A stretch of 14,288 bases of DNA from an uncultured bacterium (lineage in GTDB: Bacteria > Actinomycetota > Coriobacteriia > Coriobacteriales > Coriobacteriaceae), in assembly GCA_905214525.1 (NCBI GenBank), contig CAJMMN010000037.1:1-14288 (forward strand), written 5' to 3'. Shown here piece by piece: positions 14,281 through 14,288 of this stretch. Under the pieces are notes generated by a model. That model was not told the DNA's origin. It did not search any database and saw only the letters and a program-made list of their open reading frames with translations. The stretch's first letter is position 1. Each line of letters opens with the position of its first letter. Made by a program: the position numbers and the translations under genes.

Positions 14281-14288
14281 CCGCCCTT

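Overview
The window is GC-rich, and every supported gene lies on the + strand. It looks like core chromosome of a high-GC Gram-positive bacterium. Gene content and style suggest Coriobacteriia, most likely a Collinsella-like gut actinobacterium. The basis is a lysyl-tRNA synthetase with a C-terminal tRNA-binding domain, a Veg protein beside ispE, a MurE without the DNPR motif, and GGGGAC-type intergenic repeats. This placement is inference from memory, not from a search.

Region 1 (1-5.7 kb) is cell-wall and amino-acid metabolism. It holds a glutamine-dependent asparagine synthetase (asnB) with its own terminator, a MurE-type Mur ligase, a HAD-IIB phosphatase and glutamate racemase (murI). MurI makes the D-glutamate that precedes the MurE step.

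Region 2 (5.7-7.7 kb) is RNA and nucleotide quality control: RNase PH (rph), the ITP/XTP pyrophosphatase (rdgB/xtp) and D-aminoacyl-tRNA deacylase (dtd). rdgB and dtd are nearly contiguous. A 12-bp perfect hairpin separates rph from rdgB.

Region 3 (7.7-9.0 kb) is a veg-ispE pair with its own promoter-like sequence and a small terminator-like hairpin in the leader.

Region 4 (9.0-9.6 kb) has tRNA-Pro(CGG) with a strong terminator, then tatA. The tatA promoter carries an 8-bp inverted repeat between its -35 and -10 boxes.

Region 5 (9.6-12.3 kb) is greA followed by a long lysS (654 aa). LysS carries an extra C-terminal EMAPII/Trbp111-like domain.

Region 6 (12.15-14.29 kb) is a 418-base non-coding stretch with terminators and REP-like repeats, then a ThrE-type threonine/serine exporter, then an exact 26-bp inverted repeat and a second hairpin at the window edge.

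There is no sign of phage, CRISPR, transposase or a defence system. Most of the window is ordinary housekeeping. The points worth a second look are the LysRS fusion, the MurE subfamily and the intergenic palindromes.
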